The notes: generated from the sequence alone by a model not told the origin. Counted from the stretch's first letter, positions 25,751-35,950 are shown. The stretch is DNA of 64,000 bases from Gluconobacter japonicus (GCF_002723975.1 NZ_BEWO01000007.1:62001-126000); one strand, 5' to 3'. Program-made: numbers and translations.

Positions 25751-27151
25751 TTAGTGGCTTTTGAGATGGGTACGGACCGCATCCTGAATGCCAGTGATCT
25801 GACTGCTCATCGTGTCATAGCGTTCCGGACGCTCGAAAAGATCAGCCAGATGTGGAGGCAGGGCAGCTCTGATGCCGGTCGCTGAGAAGACTGCATCCGG
25901 GAATTTGGCGGGATGAGCCGTCGCGGCGGCGATCATCGGAATACCGGGTTCCTGAAAGCGTTTGCCGACAGCCAGACCGATGGCCGTATGCGGATCAGCC
26001 AGATAGAGGCTCTCATCATAGAAATGACGCATGGCTTCGCTGGTCTGCTCATCATTGAGCGTCATACCATCGAAGACGTCTTTCATGCGCGTCCAGGCAT
26101 CATGCGGAACAGCCATACGGCCAGTTTCGCGGAACTCTCTCATGATCGCAGCGCAACGCGTTGGGTTACGGTCCAGAAGTTCGAACAGGAGGCGTTCGAA
26201 GTTGGACGAAACCTGAATATCCATCGACGGCGACAGGCTGGGCTCAACCGTGCGGACGCTCATGTCGTTTTCCAGAAGGAAGCGCGTGAGAATGTCGTTG
26301 CGGTTTGATCCGATGCACAAACGGCGGATGGGGAGGCCCATCTGGCGGGCAGCCCATGCCGCAAGCACATTACCGAAATTGCCAGTCGGAACGGAGAAAG
26401 ACACTTCCCGATCTGGCGCGCCGAGAGCCAGCGCTGCACGGACGTAATAGGGAATCTGTGCGGCGATACGTGCCCAGTTGATGGAATTGACGGCGGACAG
26501 GGAGACTTCGTCCCGGAACGGCTGGTCGGCGAAGAGCGCCTTGACGATATTCTGACAGGTATCGAAGTCACCTTCGACAGCAATATTCAGAATGTTGTCG
26601 TCCGGTACAGTCGTCATCTGGCGACGTTGGACTTCCGAGGTGCGACCCTTCGGGTGGAGAATCACAACCGAGAGGCGTTCACGGCCTCGGCAGGCTTCAA
26701 TGGCAGCCGAACCGGTATCGCCGGATGTTGCGCCGACGATCGTGACCTTCTGGTTTCGCTGGGTCAGAACATGGTCGAACAGGCGGCCAAGCATCTGCAT
26801 CGCCATATCTTTGAAGGCGAGCGTCGGACCATGGAACAGTTCGAGCGAGAACAGATCCTGCTCGACTTCGCAAAGCGGTGCTACGGCCGCGTGATCGAAA
26901 CCGGCATAGGCATCCCGGGCCATATCGCGCAGGGTATCGCGATCAATGGCACCTTCAGAGAACAGGGAAATGACTTCAGCCGTCAGATCTGCGTAGGACA
27001 GGGAGCGCCAGTCCCGGAATGTCTGGGGGCTGATTTTGGGCCATGTCTCCGGCATGTAGAGACCGCCGTCTCCAGCAAGGCCGGCAAGCAGAATGTCGGA
27101 AAAGTTGGGGGCGTCGGCGGTCAGGTCGCCGCGAGTAGATCGGTAGCGCAT
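25751..27151 (-). CDS. thrC: Threonine synthase
   Basis: A 466-residue PLP enzyme that converts O-phosphohomoserine to threonine. It begins with the family motif MRYRSTRG and GGLYMPETWP, has the PLP lysine in GPTLAFKDMAMQMLG (Lys near residue 115), and VGATSGDTGSAAIEA for the phosphate-binding loop, then SVPTGNFGNVLAAW. Length is that of the long bacterial class (type 2, as in E. coli-like ThrC). It stands alone, closed by a terminator. The homoserine kinase and dehydrogenase genes are not in the window. Confidence 0.95.
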   Translation of the reverse strand: MRYRSTRGDLTADAPNFSDILLAGLAGDGGLYMPETWPKISPQTFRDWRSLSYADLTAEVISLFSEGAIDRDTLRDMARDAYAGFDHAAVAPLCEVEQDLFSLELFHGPTLAFKDMAMQMLGRLFDHVLTQRNQKVTIVGATSGDTGSAAIEACRGRERLSVVILHPKGRTSEVQRRQMTTVPDDNILNIAVEGDFDTCQNIVKALFADQPFRDEVSLSAVNSINWARIAAQIPYYVRAALALGAPDREVSFSVPTGNFGNVLAAWAARQMGLPIRRLCIGSNRNDILTRFLLENDMSVRTVEPSLSPSMDIQVSSNFERLLFELLDRNPTRCAAIMREFRETGRMAVPHDAWTRMKDVFDGMTLNDEQTSEAMRHFYDESLYLADPHTAIGLAVGKRFQEPGIPMIAAATAHPAKFPDAVFSATGIRAALPPHLADLFERPERYDTMSSQITGIQDAVRTHLKSH

Positions 27152-27173
27152 GCCGCCTTTATATCACGACCTT

Positions 27174-28166
27174 CTATGGCAAGGCGATGCGAAGAATGTG
27201 CGGTTTTCCATCTTCTGATGTCAGAACACTGACCTCATGATCGCCTGAAACCGCCAGTGCCCCAGCATCAAGAAGACGTTTGTCCCGAAGAAGGATCAGC
27301 GGATTGCGGTCGCTACCGAATTTCAGCAATGCCCCATCAGTGATGTCAGACATATAGAAAATATTGTCTGCGGACAGGGTGAGACCGCCCAGGCTAGGTG
27401 TGTCACGCCATTCAACAATCCCATCAAGTTGTTCCACGGGCGTGAAAGCCGGGTCGGTAAGAAGGGCGCTGCCAATACGATAAAGGGGACCACAGGCTGG
27501 CATATAGAACAGCCACTGGCCTTTGGCATCCAGCGCTAGAAACCGCACATTTCCGCCTGTCAGCGGATGATTGTCAGGACCATTGGTTATCTGGTCGTTC
27601 CGTTTAAGGGGGCGGCGACCTGTTACGGAGGGATCATAGGGAAGAAAACGCTGCGCCTTGCCGTCTTTGAGGGCCACTACAACGAGAGCAGCCTGTCCTT
27701 CATCGGTCAGATAAGCGTAATTTCCATCGACCTGAATGGCCGTGAAACGGCTGTCTGCGCTATGGGCACCTTGAAGAGGAATTGTTTGAAGCAGTTTTCC
27801 GTCTGAGGATAACTGAACGAATGCGGCTTCTGGGGAGGCAGCAAGTCCCCAAAAAATGCTGTCTTGTTTGGTGAGCGCGGAAAGAGGCGGAATTTTTGCT
27901 CTTTCAGCCCCACTCTCAGGAAACGGATGTTCCTGATTGGCCGAATCGATGAGGACAGGCCGCCCATCTACATCCAGCCCCAGGAGAGACAGGGCATTAT
28001 GTCGCGTCAAGGCTGTCAGCCGCACATTCTCAAGTTGGACATCCGTCGTAATCTTTGCTGTCTGAGGAGCGTCTTTCCACGGATGATCGGCATACGCAGG
28101 AAAAGCGAACAGACAGGACGTTCCCAGAAGAACGGCGGAGACGGAATGTAGAAGCCAGCTTTTCAT
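27174..28166 (-). CDS. Major royal jelly/Yellow-type secreted protein
   Basis: A 330-residue exported protein. From the ATG at 28166 it has a signal peptide (MKSWLLHSVSAVLLGT, cleavage near AYADHP at about residue 27). The rest shows repeated beta-propeller-like blades of the bacterial major royal jelly protein/Yellow family: LLGLDVDGRPVLID, AIQVDGNYAYLTDEGQAALVV, NNGPDNHPLTGG-like loop, PLYRIGSALL and GLTLSADNIFYMSDI. Bacterial members resemble gluconolactonase-type propellers and dopachrome-converting proteins, but the reaction is not known. Two earlier ATGs exist in frame; they would put a charged extension before the signal peptide. Confidence 0.72.
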   Translation of the reverse strand: MKSWLLHSVSAVLLGTSCLFAFPAYADHPWKDAPQTAKITTDVQLENVRLTALTRHNALSLLGLDVDGRPVLIDSANQEHPFPESGAERAKIPPLSALTKQDSIFWGLAASPEAAFVQLSSDGKLLQTIPLQGAHSADSRFTAIQVDGNYAYLTDEGQAALVVVALKDGKAQRFLPYDPSVTGRRPLKRNDQITNGPDNHPLTGGNVRFLALDAKGQWLFYMPACGPLYRIGSALLTDPAFTPVEQLDGIVEWRDTPSLGGLTLSADNIFYMSDITDGALLKFGSDRNPLILLRDKRLLDAGALAVSGDHEVSVLTSEDGKPHILRIALP

Positions 28167-28215
28167 GGTTCGAGACATCGGCCTGTCTGGAAAATTTGAC
28201 AAGACCGAAAAGGGA

Positions 28216-28572
28216 TTAATTCTCCAGTGTCAGCTCTGAGCAGGCTTTGTCAGTAAACTTCGCACTTGGAGAAGATGAGCCTGCTTTTTCCGGAATGCGG
28301 GAATCCTGGTTTGTTGGGCGCGGCGCTGGGCGCGGATTGGATAGCCAGGGGGCATGTTCATGCTCCACAGGGAAAAGAACAGCCGCATGCATCAGGAGAG
28401 CGGAATCGATGGTCTGGCATTCAATGGACCAGCGTTGATCGGGCATACGGGAAATGTAGTGCCCTGACGCAGTTTGTCTGACTTCAATCGGGAAGGTTCG
28501 TGTCGTCATACCCTGACGGACTGTCGCGAAAACCAGGCCGGGAACATTGCCTGTCCGTTGTTCAAGATGCAT
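28216..28572 (-). CDS. Hypothetical protein
   Basis: A 118-residue soluble protein with no recognised domain. Residues 1-70 look folded (VFATVRQGMTTRTFPIEVRQ, RWSIECQTIDSALLMHAA), and the rest is Pro/Ser-rich and probably disordered. GAGG lies about nine bases before the ATG. It starts divergently from the TPR gene at 28726 and ends 50 bases before the royal-jelly-type gene start, so it may be cotranscribed with it. Confidence 0.5.
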   Translation of the reverse strand: MHLEQRTGNVPGLVFATVRQGMTTRTFPIEVRQTASGHYISRMPDQRWSIECQTIDSALLMHAAVLFPVEHEHAPWLSNPRPAPRPTNQDSRIPEKAGSSSPSAKFTDKACSELTLEN

Positions 28573-28725
28573 GGTCAGACGCCTCTGATTGTCTTGTTCA
28601 CACGCACCATGCTGTCCAAAGACTGAATACTTCGTTAACGGCTTTTAATATTCACCGGATATATCGGTACGTTGTGACGGAGATGTACCGGCTCTTCTTT
28701 CTCCTTCCGGTTTGACGGAAACACG

Positions 28726-30414
28726 ATGCGCAGCCTTTCTTCTGATCCCACCCGATATGCTTTTAAGTTCTTTGCGCGGGGAGATCTGAGCGAAGCGGCG
28801 CGCTGTTTCCAGGATATTCTGACGTCTGATCCGACGCAGCCGGATGCTTTGCATGGTATGGCCTGTCTGGCGCGTGCCAACGGCCGAAACGCTGTGGCGA
28901 TTGCGCTGTGTGGAAAGGCTCTTAAAGCGGCTGAGGGCCTCCCGGCATCCCGGCTGGCCCGTATTCATCTCACGATGGGTCTGGCCTTAATGGCGGAAGG
29001 TCATTCGGAGCCTGCACGTGCTGCTCTTGTGGTGGCTCAAACGCTTCAGCCTTCTGATCCGCGTACGTTGGCGGCTCTTGGTGAAGCGTTGCTGCTTCTG
29101 GGGCGGAGAGACGAGGCGAAAGAGGCCTTTGGAGAAGCGGTCAGACTTGCTTCAGATGATACGGGTTATCTGATGAGGCTGGGGCAGATTTATCTTGAGG
29201 ATGGTCAGGGGGAGCAAGCTGTTATCTACTTTGAAACAGTCACGCGCCGCTGTGCACAGGACGGACGGGCCTGGGCAAATCTCGGAGCCGTTCTGTTCGG
29301 GCTCGGGCAGTATGGAGAGGCGCGGGAAACTTTACTGCGGGCCTGTGAACTGGGGCCGCGAACGGCGGAGACTCTGAATAATTTTGGTCTTGTTCTGATG
29401 GCGCTGGGAGATTTGCCACAGGCGCGATCCATTCTCGAAGAGGCGCTGTCGCTTCGACCGGAGGATGGCCGTGTTGCCAACAGTCTGGGTACGGTTCTCA
29501 TGGAAATGGATGAGGATACCGTAGCGGGAGCGCTTTTTAGGGCTGTTATGGAGCGCGAGAGCGGTTTTGACCGGGAGCAGGCACGCTTTAACCATGCGAC
29601 ACTTCTTCTGGGTCAGGGCGTTTTTGCTCAGGGATGGAAGGAATTTGAAAGCCGCCATTCTCTGTTGGGATATAGGCCTCAGGTTTCCGCCTGGGATGGT
29701 TCCCCCGGGGAAGAACCGATTGCGGTCACGGCGGAGCAGGGGCTGGGTGATAGCGTGCAGTTTCTGCGGCTTCTGAGGGAAGCTGCAAAGCGCCGCCCTT
29801 TGAGGCTTCAGTTCCCGGCTGCTGATGTTGTGTCTTTCATGCCTCAACTGGGGGCATCCCGAATTCTGGATCGCCAGGGCCCGGTAGAGAGCGAAGTCAG
29901 TCTTCTCAGCTTGCCGTTTGTTCTGGGTGTTCAGGGCGCACCAGACCAAAAGCCTTATCTTGAAACAGGTTTGGACCCGGTACCGAAGACGATTGGTGTG
30001 TGTTGGGCGGGCAATCCATCATACCGCTTTGATTCGAGACGTTCGTTGAAGCCAGAGTGGCTGGACCCGTTGAGAGACGTTTCAGGCTTGAGATTCGTGT
30101 CTCTTCAGCGGGGAGAATGTCCGGACTGGATGGAAAAGGTCGATCTCTCGACTTTGCGGGCTCTGACACGTGCTGTCAGCCAATGCGAACTGGTGATCAG
30201 CGTTGATACGTTGGTTGCTCATGTTGCGGGGGCGACAGGCCGCCCTCTTTGGCTTCTCAATCGGCGAGGAGGAGACTGGCGTTGGAAAGATGTGTCCTGG
30301 TACCAGAATGTTCGACAGTTTCGGCCTGACGGATTTCTGCCTGAGGACTGGCCACTCGTTATTGAACGAGTGGCCGAAGCCCTTAGAGTGTGGGAGCGGC
30401 AGCCGACTTCTTGA
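28726..30414 (+). CDS. TPR protein with glycosyltransferase-9-like C-terminus
   Basis: A 562-residue protein. Residues about 15-290 hold seven or more tetratricopeptide repeats (YAFKFFARGDLSEAARCF, ALGEALLLLGRRDEAKEAFGEA, NLGAVLFGLGQYGEARETL, NNFGLVLMALGDLPQARSIL). Residues about 300-560 resemble the ADP-heptose/GT9-like domain often fused to TPRs (AEQGLGDSVQFLR, IGVCWAGNPSYRFDSRRS, VISVDTLVAHVAGATGRPLWLLN). Such proteins are soluble and of unknown substrate. No signal peptide is present. Its last 32 bases overlap the convergent end of glnD. Confidence 0.8.
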   Translation: MRSLSSDPTRYAFKFFARGDLSEAARCFQDILTSDPTQPDALHGMACLARANGRNAVAIALCGKALKAAEGLPASRLARIHLTMGLALMAEGHSEPARAALVVAQTLQPSDPRTLAALGEALLLLGRRDEAKEAFGEAVRLASDDTGYLMRLGQIYLEDGQGEQAVIYFETVTRRCAQDGRAWANLGAVLFGLGQYGEARETLLRACELGPRTAETLNNFGLVLMALGDLPQARSILEEALSLRPEDGRVANSLGTVLMEMDEDTVAGALFRAVMERESGFDREQARFNHATLLLGQGVFAQGWKEFESRHSLLGYRPQVSAWDGSPGEEPIAVTAEQGLGDSVQFLRLLREAAKRRPLRLQFPAADVVSFMPQLGASRILDRQGPVESEVSLLSLPFVLGVQGAPDQKPYLETGLDPVPKTIGVCWAGNPSYRFDSRRSLKPEWLDPLRDVSGLRFVSLQRGECPDWMEKVDLSTLRALTRAVSQCELVISVDTLVAHVAGATGRPLWLLNRRGGDWRWKDVSWYQNVRQFRPDGFLPEDWPLVIERVAEALRVWERQPTS

Positions 30415-33229
30415 CAGGGAGTGGTGTCAGTGAAGACAGCAGGGAGTCACGGATATGGGCCAGTCGAGCCGGGTCCGTGATTTTCATGCCCAGAAGATCG
30501 CGGACGTAGAAGACGTCCACGGCGCGCATCCCGTAAGTCGTAATATGGGCCGAGGAAATCTGAAGGGATTGCTGGCTCAGGGTCCGCGTAATGTCATGGA
30601 GCAGGCCTGGTCTGTCACGGCCATTGATTTCAATGACGGTATGACGGTCTGAGGCTGTGTTATCCATGACCACTCGGGGCGGAACATGAATGGCGCGCAT
30701 CCGGCGCGATGCGCCACGGTGGCGGGCTTCGGCAATTCCCTTTTCCAGATCCAGACGACCAGACAGAGCCTGCTCAACGAGATGATTCAGACGACCAAGC
30801 TGGTGCGGGTCTTCGAAAGAGCATCCATCTGCGTCCTGAACCCAGAACGTGTCCAGAGCCATCCCGTCGCTGAGCGTGTGAATTCGGGCGTCTACGATGG
30901 AAGCGCCGGCAACGGCGAGGGCTCCGGCGATCTGTGAAAACAGGCCCGGATGATCAGCGCAGAGCACGGTCAGCTCCGTCACGCCACGGTCCGGAATGGG
31001 ATAAGCTTCTACCGTAACGGGAGAGCGATAGCGGTCCGAATCGTGGATCATGCGGGCGTGGCGCATGTGCGTGTCGGTATCGAAGCCCAGCCAGTAGCTT
31101 GGGTAGCCGAGGGACAGGAAGTGTTCGACGCTGCTCTCGGGCAGGAGCGGGGTCAGGCCGTCGCGGGCAAGTTCGCGGGCATGGCTGACGCGTCCATCCT
31201 GTTCCGTAGCGGCCAGTCCGCCTTCCAGAACTTCGGCAACACGGGAAAACAGTTCGCGCAGCAGCGTTGCTTTCCAGGCGTTCCAGACTTTCGGGCTGAC
31301 GGCGCGCATGTCTGCGATGGTTAGCAGGAGCAGGAGGCGCAGGCGTTCCGGAGACTGGATGGTGTCCGCGAGATCCAGAATGGTGCGTGGATCGTCGATG
31401 TCACGGGTGAAGGCTGTCTGCGAGAGCAGGAGATGATGCAGGACCAGCCAGGAAACGGTGTCTGTTTCTTCCGGATCAAGGCCAAGCTGCGGGCAGATTG
31501 TGAGTGCCAGCTCCGCTCCGAGTTCCGAATGATCACCGCCACGGCCTTTGGCGATGTCATGCAGAAGAACGGCGACATACAGGGCACGACGGGAGCGTAG
31601 ATCCTTGGCCAAGGCATAAGCCAGCGGAATTTCATCCGCCATGTGCCCCGCTTCGATCTGCCCCATCATGCGGACGGCCTCGATGATGTGCTCGTCCACC
31701 GTATAGATATGATAGCTGTCGAACTGCATCTGCCCGACAACGCGGGACCAGTCTGGCAGCAAACGTCCGAGCAGGCCGGTTTCGTTCAGAATGGGGAGCC
31801 AGAACGGAACATTTTTCGTCTCATCCGCACTGGGTTCGCAGAGCAGGTTCAGGAAGATCTGAGCCGTTTCCGGATCATCCCGAAGTTCGACCGCATGACG
31901 TTCGTTGCGAATGAGTTGCTGGATGGCGAGGGGGTGAAGTTCCAGATCGTGGCGACGGGCACAATCCAGCATGCGGAACATGTCACGCGGATTTTTCGCG
32001 AACGTCACGGGTTCGACAGGGCACAGACGCCCCGCAATGCGCTCGAAGCCTTCAGGTCCGGCCAGGGTTTCCGGCTGGGTGTCGCTGGCCTGATCCTGAA
32101 GGCGCATCAGGACGATGGGCTGAAGCACATGCGTCAGACGCATGACATCACGGGCCGTCAGGAAATAGTGGCGCATGAAGCGCTCGACACCACGCTGACG
32201 ACCGTGTGTCGCATAGCCCATGCGACCACCGATGACGGGTTGAACATCGAAGGTCAGACGTTCTTCAGCACGGCCGGTGATGTAGTGAAGATGCAGGCGG
32301 ACCGTCCAGAAAAAATCCCACGCACGCCGGGCGCGGTGGGTTTCACGGTTAGTCAGGAGGCCAAAGGAAATGAAGGACGGTGTGGGCACAGCTTCGGCTG
32401 GGGCTGCCGTCTGGTCAACCGTCGTAATCGCGCAGCCAAGGGCGGCGCGGCCCATCCAGTTCAAGGTCTGGAGGTCTCTCAGGCCGCCACGACCTTCCTT
32501 GATGTTGGGCTCCACCATGTACGGATTGTCGCCAAAGCGGCGGTGACGAAGTTCGCGCTCTTCAATTTTGCCGCGTACGAAATCGCATAGCGTATCGTTC
32601 TGAAGATCGGCACCAAGGGCAGAGCGCAGGTCACGGGCGAGGGTACGATCTCCGTAAAGTGGACGCAGATCCAACAGGGCCGTACGGATCGTCAGATCTT
32701 CCGCGACGTCCTTGATGCAGGCGCTGATGGAGCGGGTGGCATGGCCGACGCGCAGACCGAGATCCCATAGGGCGTAGAGAATGAACTCGATTCGGATCGT
32801 GAGGGCAGCGGATGCGTCTTCCGGAATCAGGAAGAGAATATCGATGTCACTGAAAGGCGCGAGAAGGCCCGCACCATAACCGCCTGTCGCACAGAGACAG
32901 AGCGGTTCGTCGGATGCGCCGTCCTGCCGGGCCGACAGGTCTGCCAAGGCGTAGACAACGCTGTCTGCCTGAGCCGCAAGGGCACGTGCGGCTGCGATAC
33001 CGGAGATCTGGCGGGTTTCAAACCGCTGACGGATGGCCGCGTGGCCGTTGCCAAGGTGGCGACGGAGGACGGAGAGAACATCTTCACGGGATGTCTGCCC
33101 CTGGGCTGCAGCATTCTGGAGAGCTGCTTGCAGCGACGGGGTCATGGCTTTGCGGTCAGACAGGGTCGTATCCGTATCGTCAGCGAAAGGGGAAGGATGA
33201 CTTTCGCCCCAGAAACCCGCTTTTTTCAA
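30383..33229 (-). CDS. glnD: Bifunctional PII uridylyltransferase/uridylyl-removing enzyme
   Basis: A 948-residue GlnD, the nitrogen sensor that uridylylates PII proteins when glutamine is low. Order of domains: nucleotidyltransferase with GGYGAGLLAPFSDIDILFL (motif at 116-134; the Arg usual after GGYG is Ala here), a linker domain, the HD domain with VAVLLHDIAKGRGGDHSE, and two C-terminal ACT domains (ELTVLCADHPGLFSQIAGAL and VIEINGRDRPGLLHDITRTL, each shown in part). The TTG start at 33229 overlaps the mutS stop (TTGA) and has GGAG upstream, which suggests translational coupling; the first ATG is 28 codons later. The 3' end overlaps the TPR gene. Confidence 0.93.
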   Translation of the reverse strand: MKKAGFWGESHPSPFADDTDTTLSDRKAMTPSLQAALQNAAAQGQTSREDVLSVLRRHLGNGHAAIRQRFETRQISGIAAARALAAQADSVVYALADLSARQDGASDEPLCLCATGGYGAGLLAPFSDIDILFLIPEDASAALTIRIEFILYALWDLGLRVGHATRSISACIKDVAEDLTIRTALLDLRPLYGDRTLARDLRSALGADLQNDTLCDFVRGKIEERELRHRRFGDNPYMVEPNIKEGRGGLRDLQTLNWMGRAALGCAITTVDQTAAPAEAVPTPSFISFGLLTNRETHRARRAWDFFWTVRLHLHYITGRAEERLTFDVQPVIGGRMGYATHGRQRGVERFMRHYFLTARDVMRLTHVLQPIVLMRLQDQASDTQPETLAGPEGFERIAGRLCPVEPVTFAKNPRDMFRMLDCARRHDLELHPLAIQQLIRNERHAVELRDDPETAQIFLNLLCEPSADETKNVPFWLPILNETGLLGRLLPDWSRVVGQMQFDSYHIYTVDEHIIEAVRMMGQIEAGHMADEIPLAYALAKDLRSRRALYVAVLLHDIAKGRGGDHSELGAELALTICPQLGLDPEETDTVSWLVLHHLLLSQTAFTRDIDDPRTILDLADTIQSPERLRLLLLLTIADMRAVSPKVWNAWKATLLRELFSRVAEVLEGGLAATEQDGRVSHARELARDGLTPLLPESSVEHFLSLGYPSYWLGFDTDTHMRHARMIHDSDRYRSPVTVEAYPIPDRGVTELTVLCADHPGLFSQIAGALAVAGASIVDARIHTLSDGMALDTFWVQDADGCSFEDPHQLGRLNHLVEQALSGRLDLEKGIAEARHRGASRRMRAIHVPPRVVMDNTASDRHTVIEINGRDRPGLLHDITRTLSQQSLQISSAHITTYGMRAVDVFYVRDLLGMKITDPARLAHIRDSLLSSLTPLPVKKSAAAPTL

Positions 33230-35856
33230 GTCCTGTCTCCTGAGGCGAGGCGTTTAAGTTCATATAATGCCGCTAATGCTTCCCGGGGAGAGAGTTCATC
33301 GGGATTTAGCGTTGTGAGTGCTTCCAGGGCGGGCGATTGTGGCTCTGATGTCTCACTGGCCGGGTCTGGTGTGTCCGCCACGGCTTCAAATAATGGCAGG
33401 GAAGAGCGTGCTTCGGCCTGTTCACGTTCGAATGTTGCTAGCAGGCGCGAGGCACGATTGACGACCGACTGCGGGATGCCTGCAAGCTTGGCGACATGCA
33501 GCCCCCAGCTTTTCCGTGCCGATCCGGGGCGGACTTCATGCTGGAAGATGACTTCGCCGCGCCATTCCTTCACGGCCATGGTGTAAGGTGCGAGACGAGG
33601 AAGAAACTCCGTCAATGCACCGAGTTCATGGAAATGCGTGGCGAAGATTGTGCGGGAGCCGAGTTGCGTATGGAGCGCTTCAAGCGTGGCCCAGGCGATG
33701 GAAAGACCGTCCAGCGTGGCCGTGCCCCGACCAATTTCATCGACGACGACGAGGGATTTCGGTCCGGCCTGATTGAGAATGGCGGCGGTCTCGGTCATTT
33801 CAACCATGAAGGTCGAGCGCCCTCGAGCGAGATCATCCGCGCCACCGACGCGGGAAAACAGCCGGTCCACAACGCCGATTCTGGCGCTTTTTGCGGGTAC
33901 AGGCAGTCCGGCCTGCGCCATGATGACGGCCAGTGCTGTCTGGCGGAGGAAGGTTGATTTGCCGGCCATGTTTGGGCCGGTGAGGAGCATGGCGCGATGT
34001 TCAGGCGGTAGCTTGCAGTCATTGGGAATGAAGCGTGCGTCTGCACTTCCTGATTCTGCCAATGCGGCTTCTACAACGGGATGGCGACAGGCGACGAGTT
34101 CAAAATCGGTCCCGTCTGTGACGTCCGGGCGGCACCATGATCCGCCTTCGGACAAAAGCGCGCAGGAGCGCAGGACGTCTGCCAACGCCAGAAATTCCGC
34201 CACTTCGTCCAGAGCAGGGGTCTGGAGAATATGCGTGCAAAGCTCGGCAAAGAGGCGGCGTTCCAAGGCGCTCGCTTTGTCGGCGGCTTCCAGAATGGCG
34301 CGGTCCAAAGCAGCGAGTTCTTCCGTTGAAAAACGGGCGAGGCTGGCCGTACCCTGACGGAAGGACAGTTCGGGCCGGTCTTTCAGCTTCGCACCGGCGG
34401 CGGACGGCACTTCGATGACATAGCCGAGCTGGGCGTGATGGCGGATCTTCAGATTGCCGATGCCGTATTCTTCCGACAGTCGCCCCTGAAGGGCAGCGAC
34501 AATCCGCCGGCTCTCGTCCCGGAGCGTGCGATAACGATCCAGTTCTTCATTAAATCCGGCAGCAATGAACCCGCCATCTTCAATACGGGCCGGGAGATCT
34601 TCGGCAACAGCAGCTTTCAGGCGATCGAGGAGGGTGTCTGCCCTGCCATATAATCCGGCTGTTAGAGTACGGATCAGCGTTGGGGTTTGTTCGTCGCAAA
34701 CGGGCTGCAATAAGCCGGTGAGATCATCTGCGGCGATCAGCGTGTCCCGAATGGCGGCAAGGTCACGGGGCTGGCCGCGCCCGGCAGACAGGCGCCCAAG
34801 AGCGCGTGCCGGATCGGGGGTGCGTTTAAGAATGTCACCCAGCGATCCCACGAGGCCCGGTATGGACTGGAGCCACAGCCAGGCGTTTTGTCGGTCCGTA
34901 ATCTGTTGGGCGTTGGTGAGCGGCGAGGACAGCCATTGTGAAAGAAGGCGTGAGCCGGCGGCTGTAGCCGTGTGGGAGACGACGCCAAAGAGACTGTACT
35001 TCGTTTCGCCATCGCGGGTGCGGAGAATGTCGAGGCTCGCGCGGGTGGCCGGGTCGATTCCCAGAACGCCGCTGACACCCTGTGGGATGGGGCGGGACAG
35101 GCGTGGAAGCGCACCGGCCTGACTGCGTTGAACGTAATTCAGAGCCATGGCACAGGCGATGGCCTGCTCGTCCGGGAAGTCTCCCAGCGCATCCAGTTGG
35201 GCGACGCCATAGGCGCGGGCGATCAGAGTGCGGGCACTATCTATGGTCGGCGGGACGGCAACCGGCGCCAGACGGCTCGCATAGTCAGAGGGAATGAGTT
35301 CCGGATCGGACAGAACTTCCGCTGCATCGAGCCGGGCCATGAGTTCTGGCAATGCGGCTTCGGGAACGGATGTTGTTTCGAAAGCCCCGGTCGAAATATC
35401 GATCCAGGCGGCGCCGATCATGCTGGAACGGCGCGTTCCGGATCGGGCAATGGCCAGCAGAAGATTGGCCCGTCCGGCTTCCAGCAGTTCGTCTTCGGTC
35501 AGGGTGCCGGGGGTGACGACGCGGACGATGGCGCGGGGGAGTGGGCCTTTCTGGCCCTTTTGCGGAGACTGTGTCTGTTCGGCGACGGCGACGCGGAAGC
35601 CGCGGCGGATCAGGCGGGACAGATAGGCTGGCGCGGCGGCGACGGGCACACCGCACATTGGAATCGGCTCGCCATTGTGGTTGCCACGGGCTGTCAGAGC
35701 GATATCGAGCGCCATGGCTGCTGCCTGCGCGTCCCCGAAGAACAACTCGTAGAAATCCCCCATGCGGAAGAACAGCAGAGCATCCGGCTCCTGATGCTTC
35801 AGGTCAAACCACTGAGCCATGGAGGGCGTGGCATTCGCAGCAGAAGGCAGGGGCAT
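33226..35856 (-). CDS. mutS: DNA mismatch repair protein MutS
   Basis: An 876-residue MutS. The mismatch-reading motif is in DALLFFRMGDFYELFFGDA (Phe-x-Glu, here FYE), followed by the connector, lever and clamp domains. The ATPase has Walker A LLTGPNMAGKSTFLRQ, Walker B LVVVDEIGRGTATLDG and the ATHFHEL motif. It recognises mispairs and recruits MutL. The stop overlaps the glnD start. The ATG at 35856 lacks a good Shine-Dalgarno, and another in-frame ATG 12 codons later (35820) would still leave the mismatch motif intact. Confidence 0.96.
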   Translation of the reverse strand: MPLPSAANATPSMAQWFDLKHQEPDALLFFRMGDFYELFFGDAQAAAMALDIALTARGNHNGEPIPMCGVPVAAAPAYLSRLIRRGFRVAVAEQTQSPQKGQKGPLPRAIVRVVTPGTLTEDELLEAGRANLLLAIARSGTRRSSMIGAAWIDISTGAFETTSVPEAALPELMARLDAAEVLSDPELIPSDYASRLAPVAVPPTIDSARTLIARAYGVAQLDALGDFPDEQAIACAMALNYVQRSQAGALPRLSRPIPQGVSGVLGIDPATRASLDILRTRDGETKYSLFGVVSHTATAAGSRLLSQWLSSPLTNAQQITDRQNAWLWLQSIPGLVGSLGDILKRTPDPARALGRLSAGRGQPRDLAAIRDTLIAADDLTGLLQPVCDEQTPTLIRTLTAGLYGRADTLLDRLKAAVAEDLPARIEDGGFIAAGFNEELDRYRTLRDESRRIVAALQGRLSEEYGIGNLKIRHHAQLGYVIEVPSAAGAKLKDRPELSFRQGTASLARFSTEELAALDRAILEAADKASALERRLFAELCTHILQTPALDEVAEFLALADVLRSCALLSEGGSWCRPDVTDGTDFELVACRHPVVEAALAESGSADARFIPNDCKLPPEHRAMLLTGPNMAGKSTFLRQTALAVIMAQAGLPVPAKSARIGVVDRLFSRVGGADDLARGRSTFMVEMTETAAILNQAGPKSLVVVDEIGRGTATLDGLSIAWATLEALHTQLGSRTIFATHFHELGALTEFLPRLAPYTMAVKEWRGEVIFQHEVRPGSARKSWGLHVAKLAGIPQSVVNRASRLLATFEREQAEARSSLPLFEAVADTPDPASETSEPQSPALEALTTLNPDELSPREALAALYELKRLASGDRT

Positions 35857-35917
35857 GAACGTGCCGATGGGTCCAGTCTCCGGTAGTGAAAGGGGAGGGG
35901 CGGGAAACTACCCTGTC

Positions 35918-35941
35918 CCTGCCGGTGTGTGAACCGGCAGG
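35918..35941 (-). terminator. Hairpin between murJ and mutS
   Basis: CCTGCCGGT pairs with ACCGGCAGG around GTGTGA, a perfect nine-base stem between the murJ stop and the mutS start on the minus strand. No T-run follows, so it may be a processing or pausing hairpin. Confidence 0.4.
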
Positions 35942-35950
35942 ATGACTCTC

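Noticed and set aside
31643-32590. 315-codon plus-strand frame inside glnD
   Set aside because: It lies wholly antisense to conserved GlnD domains and has no recognisable features.
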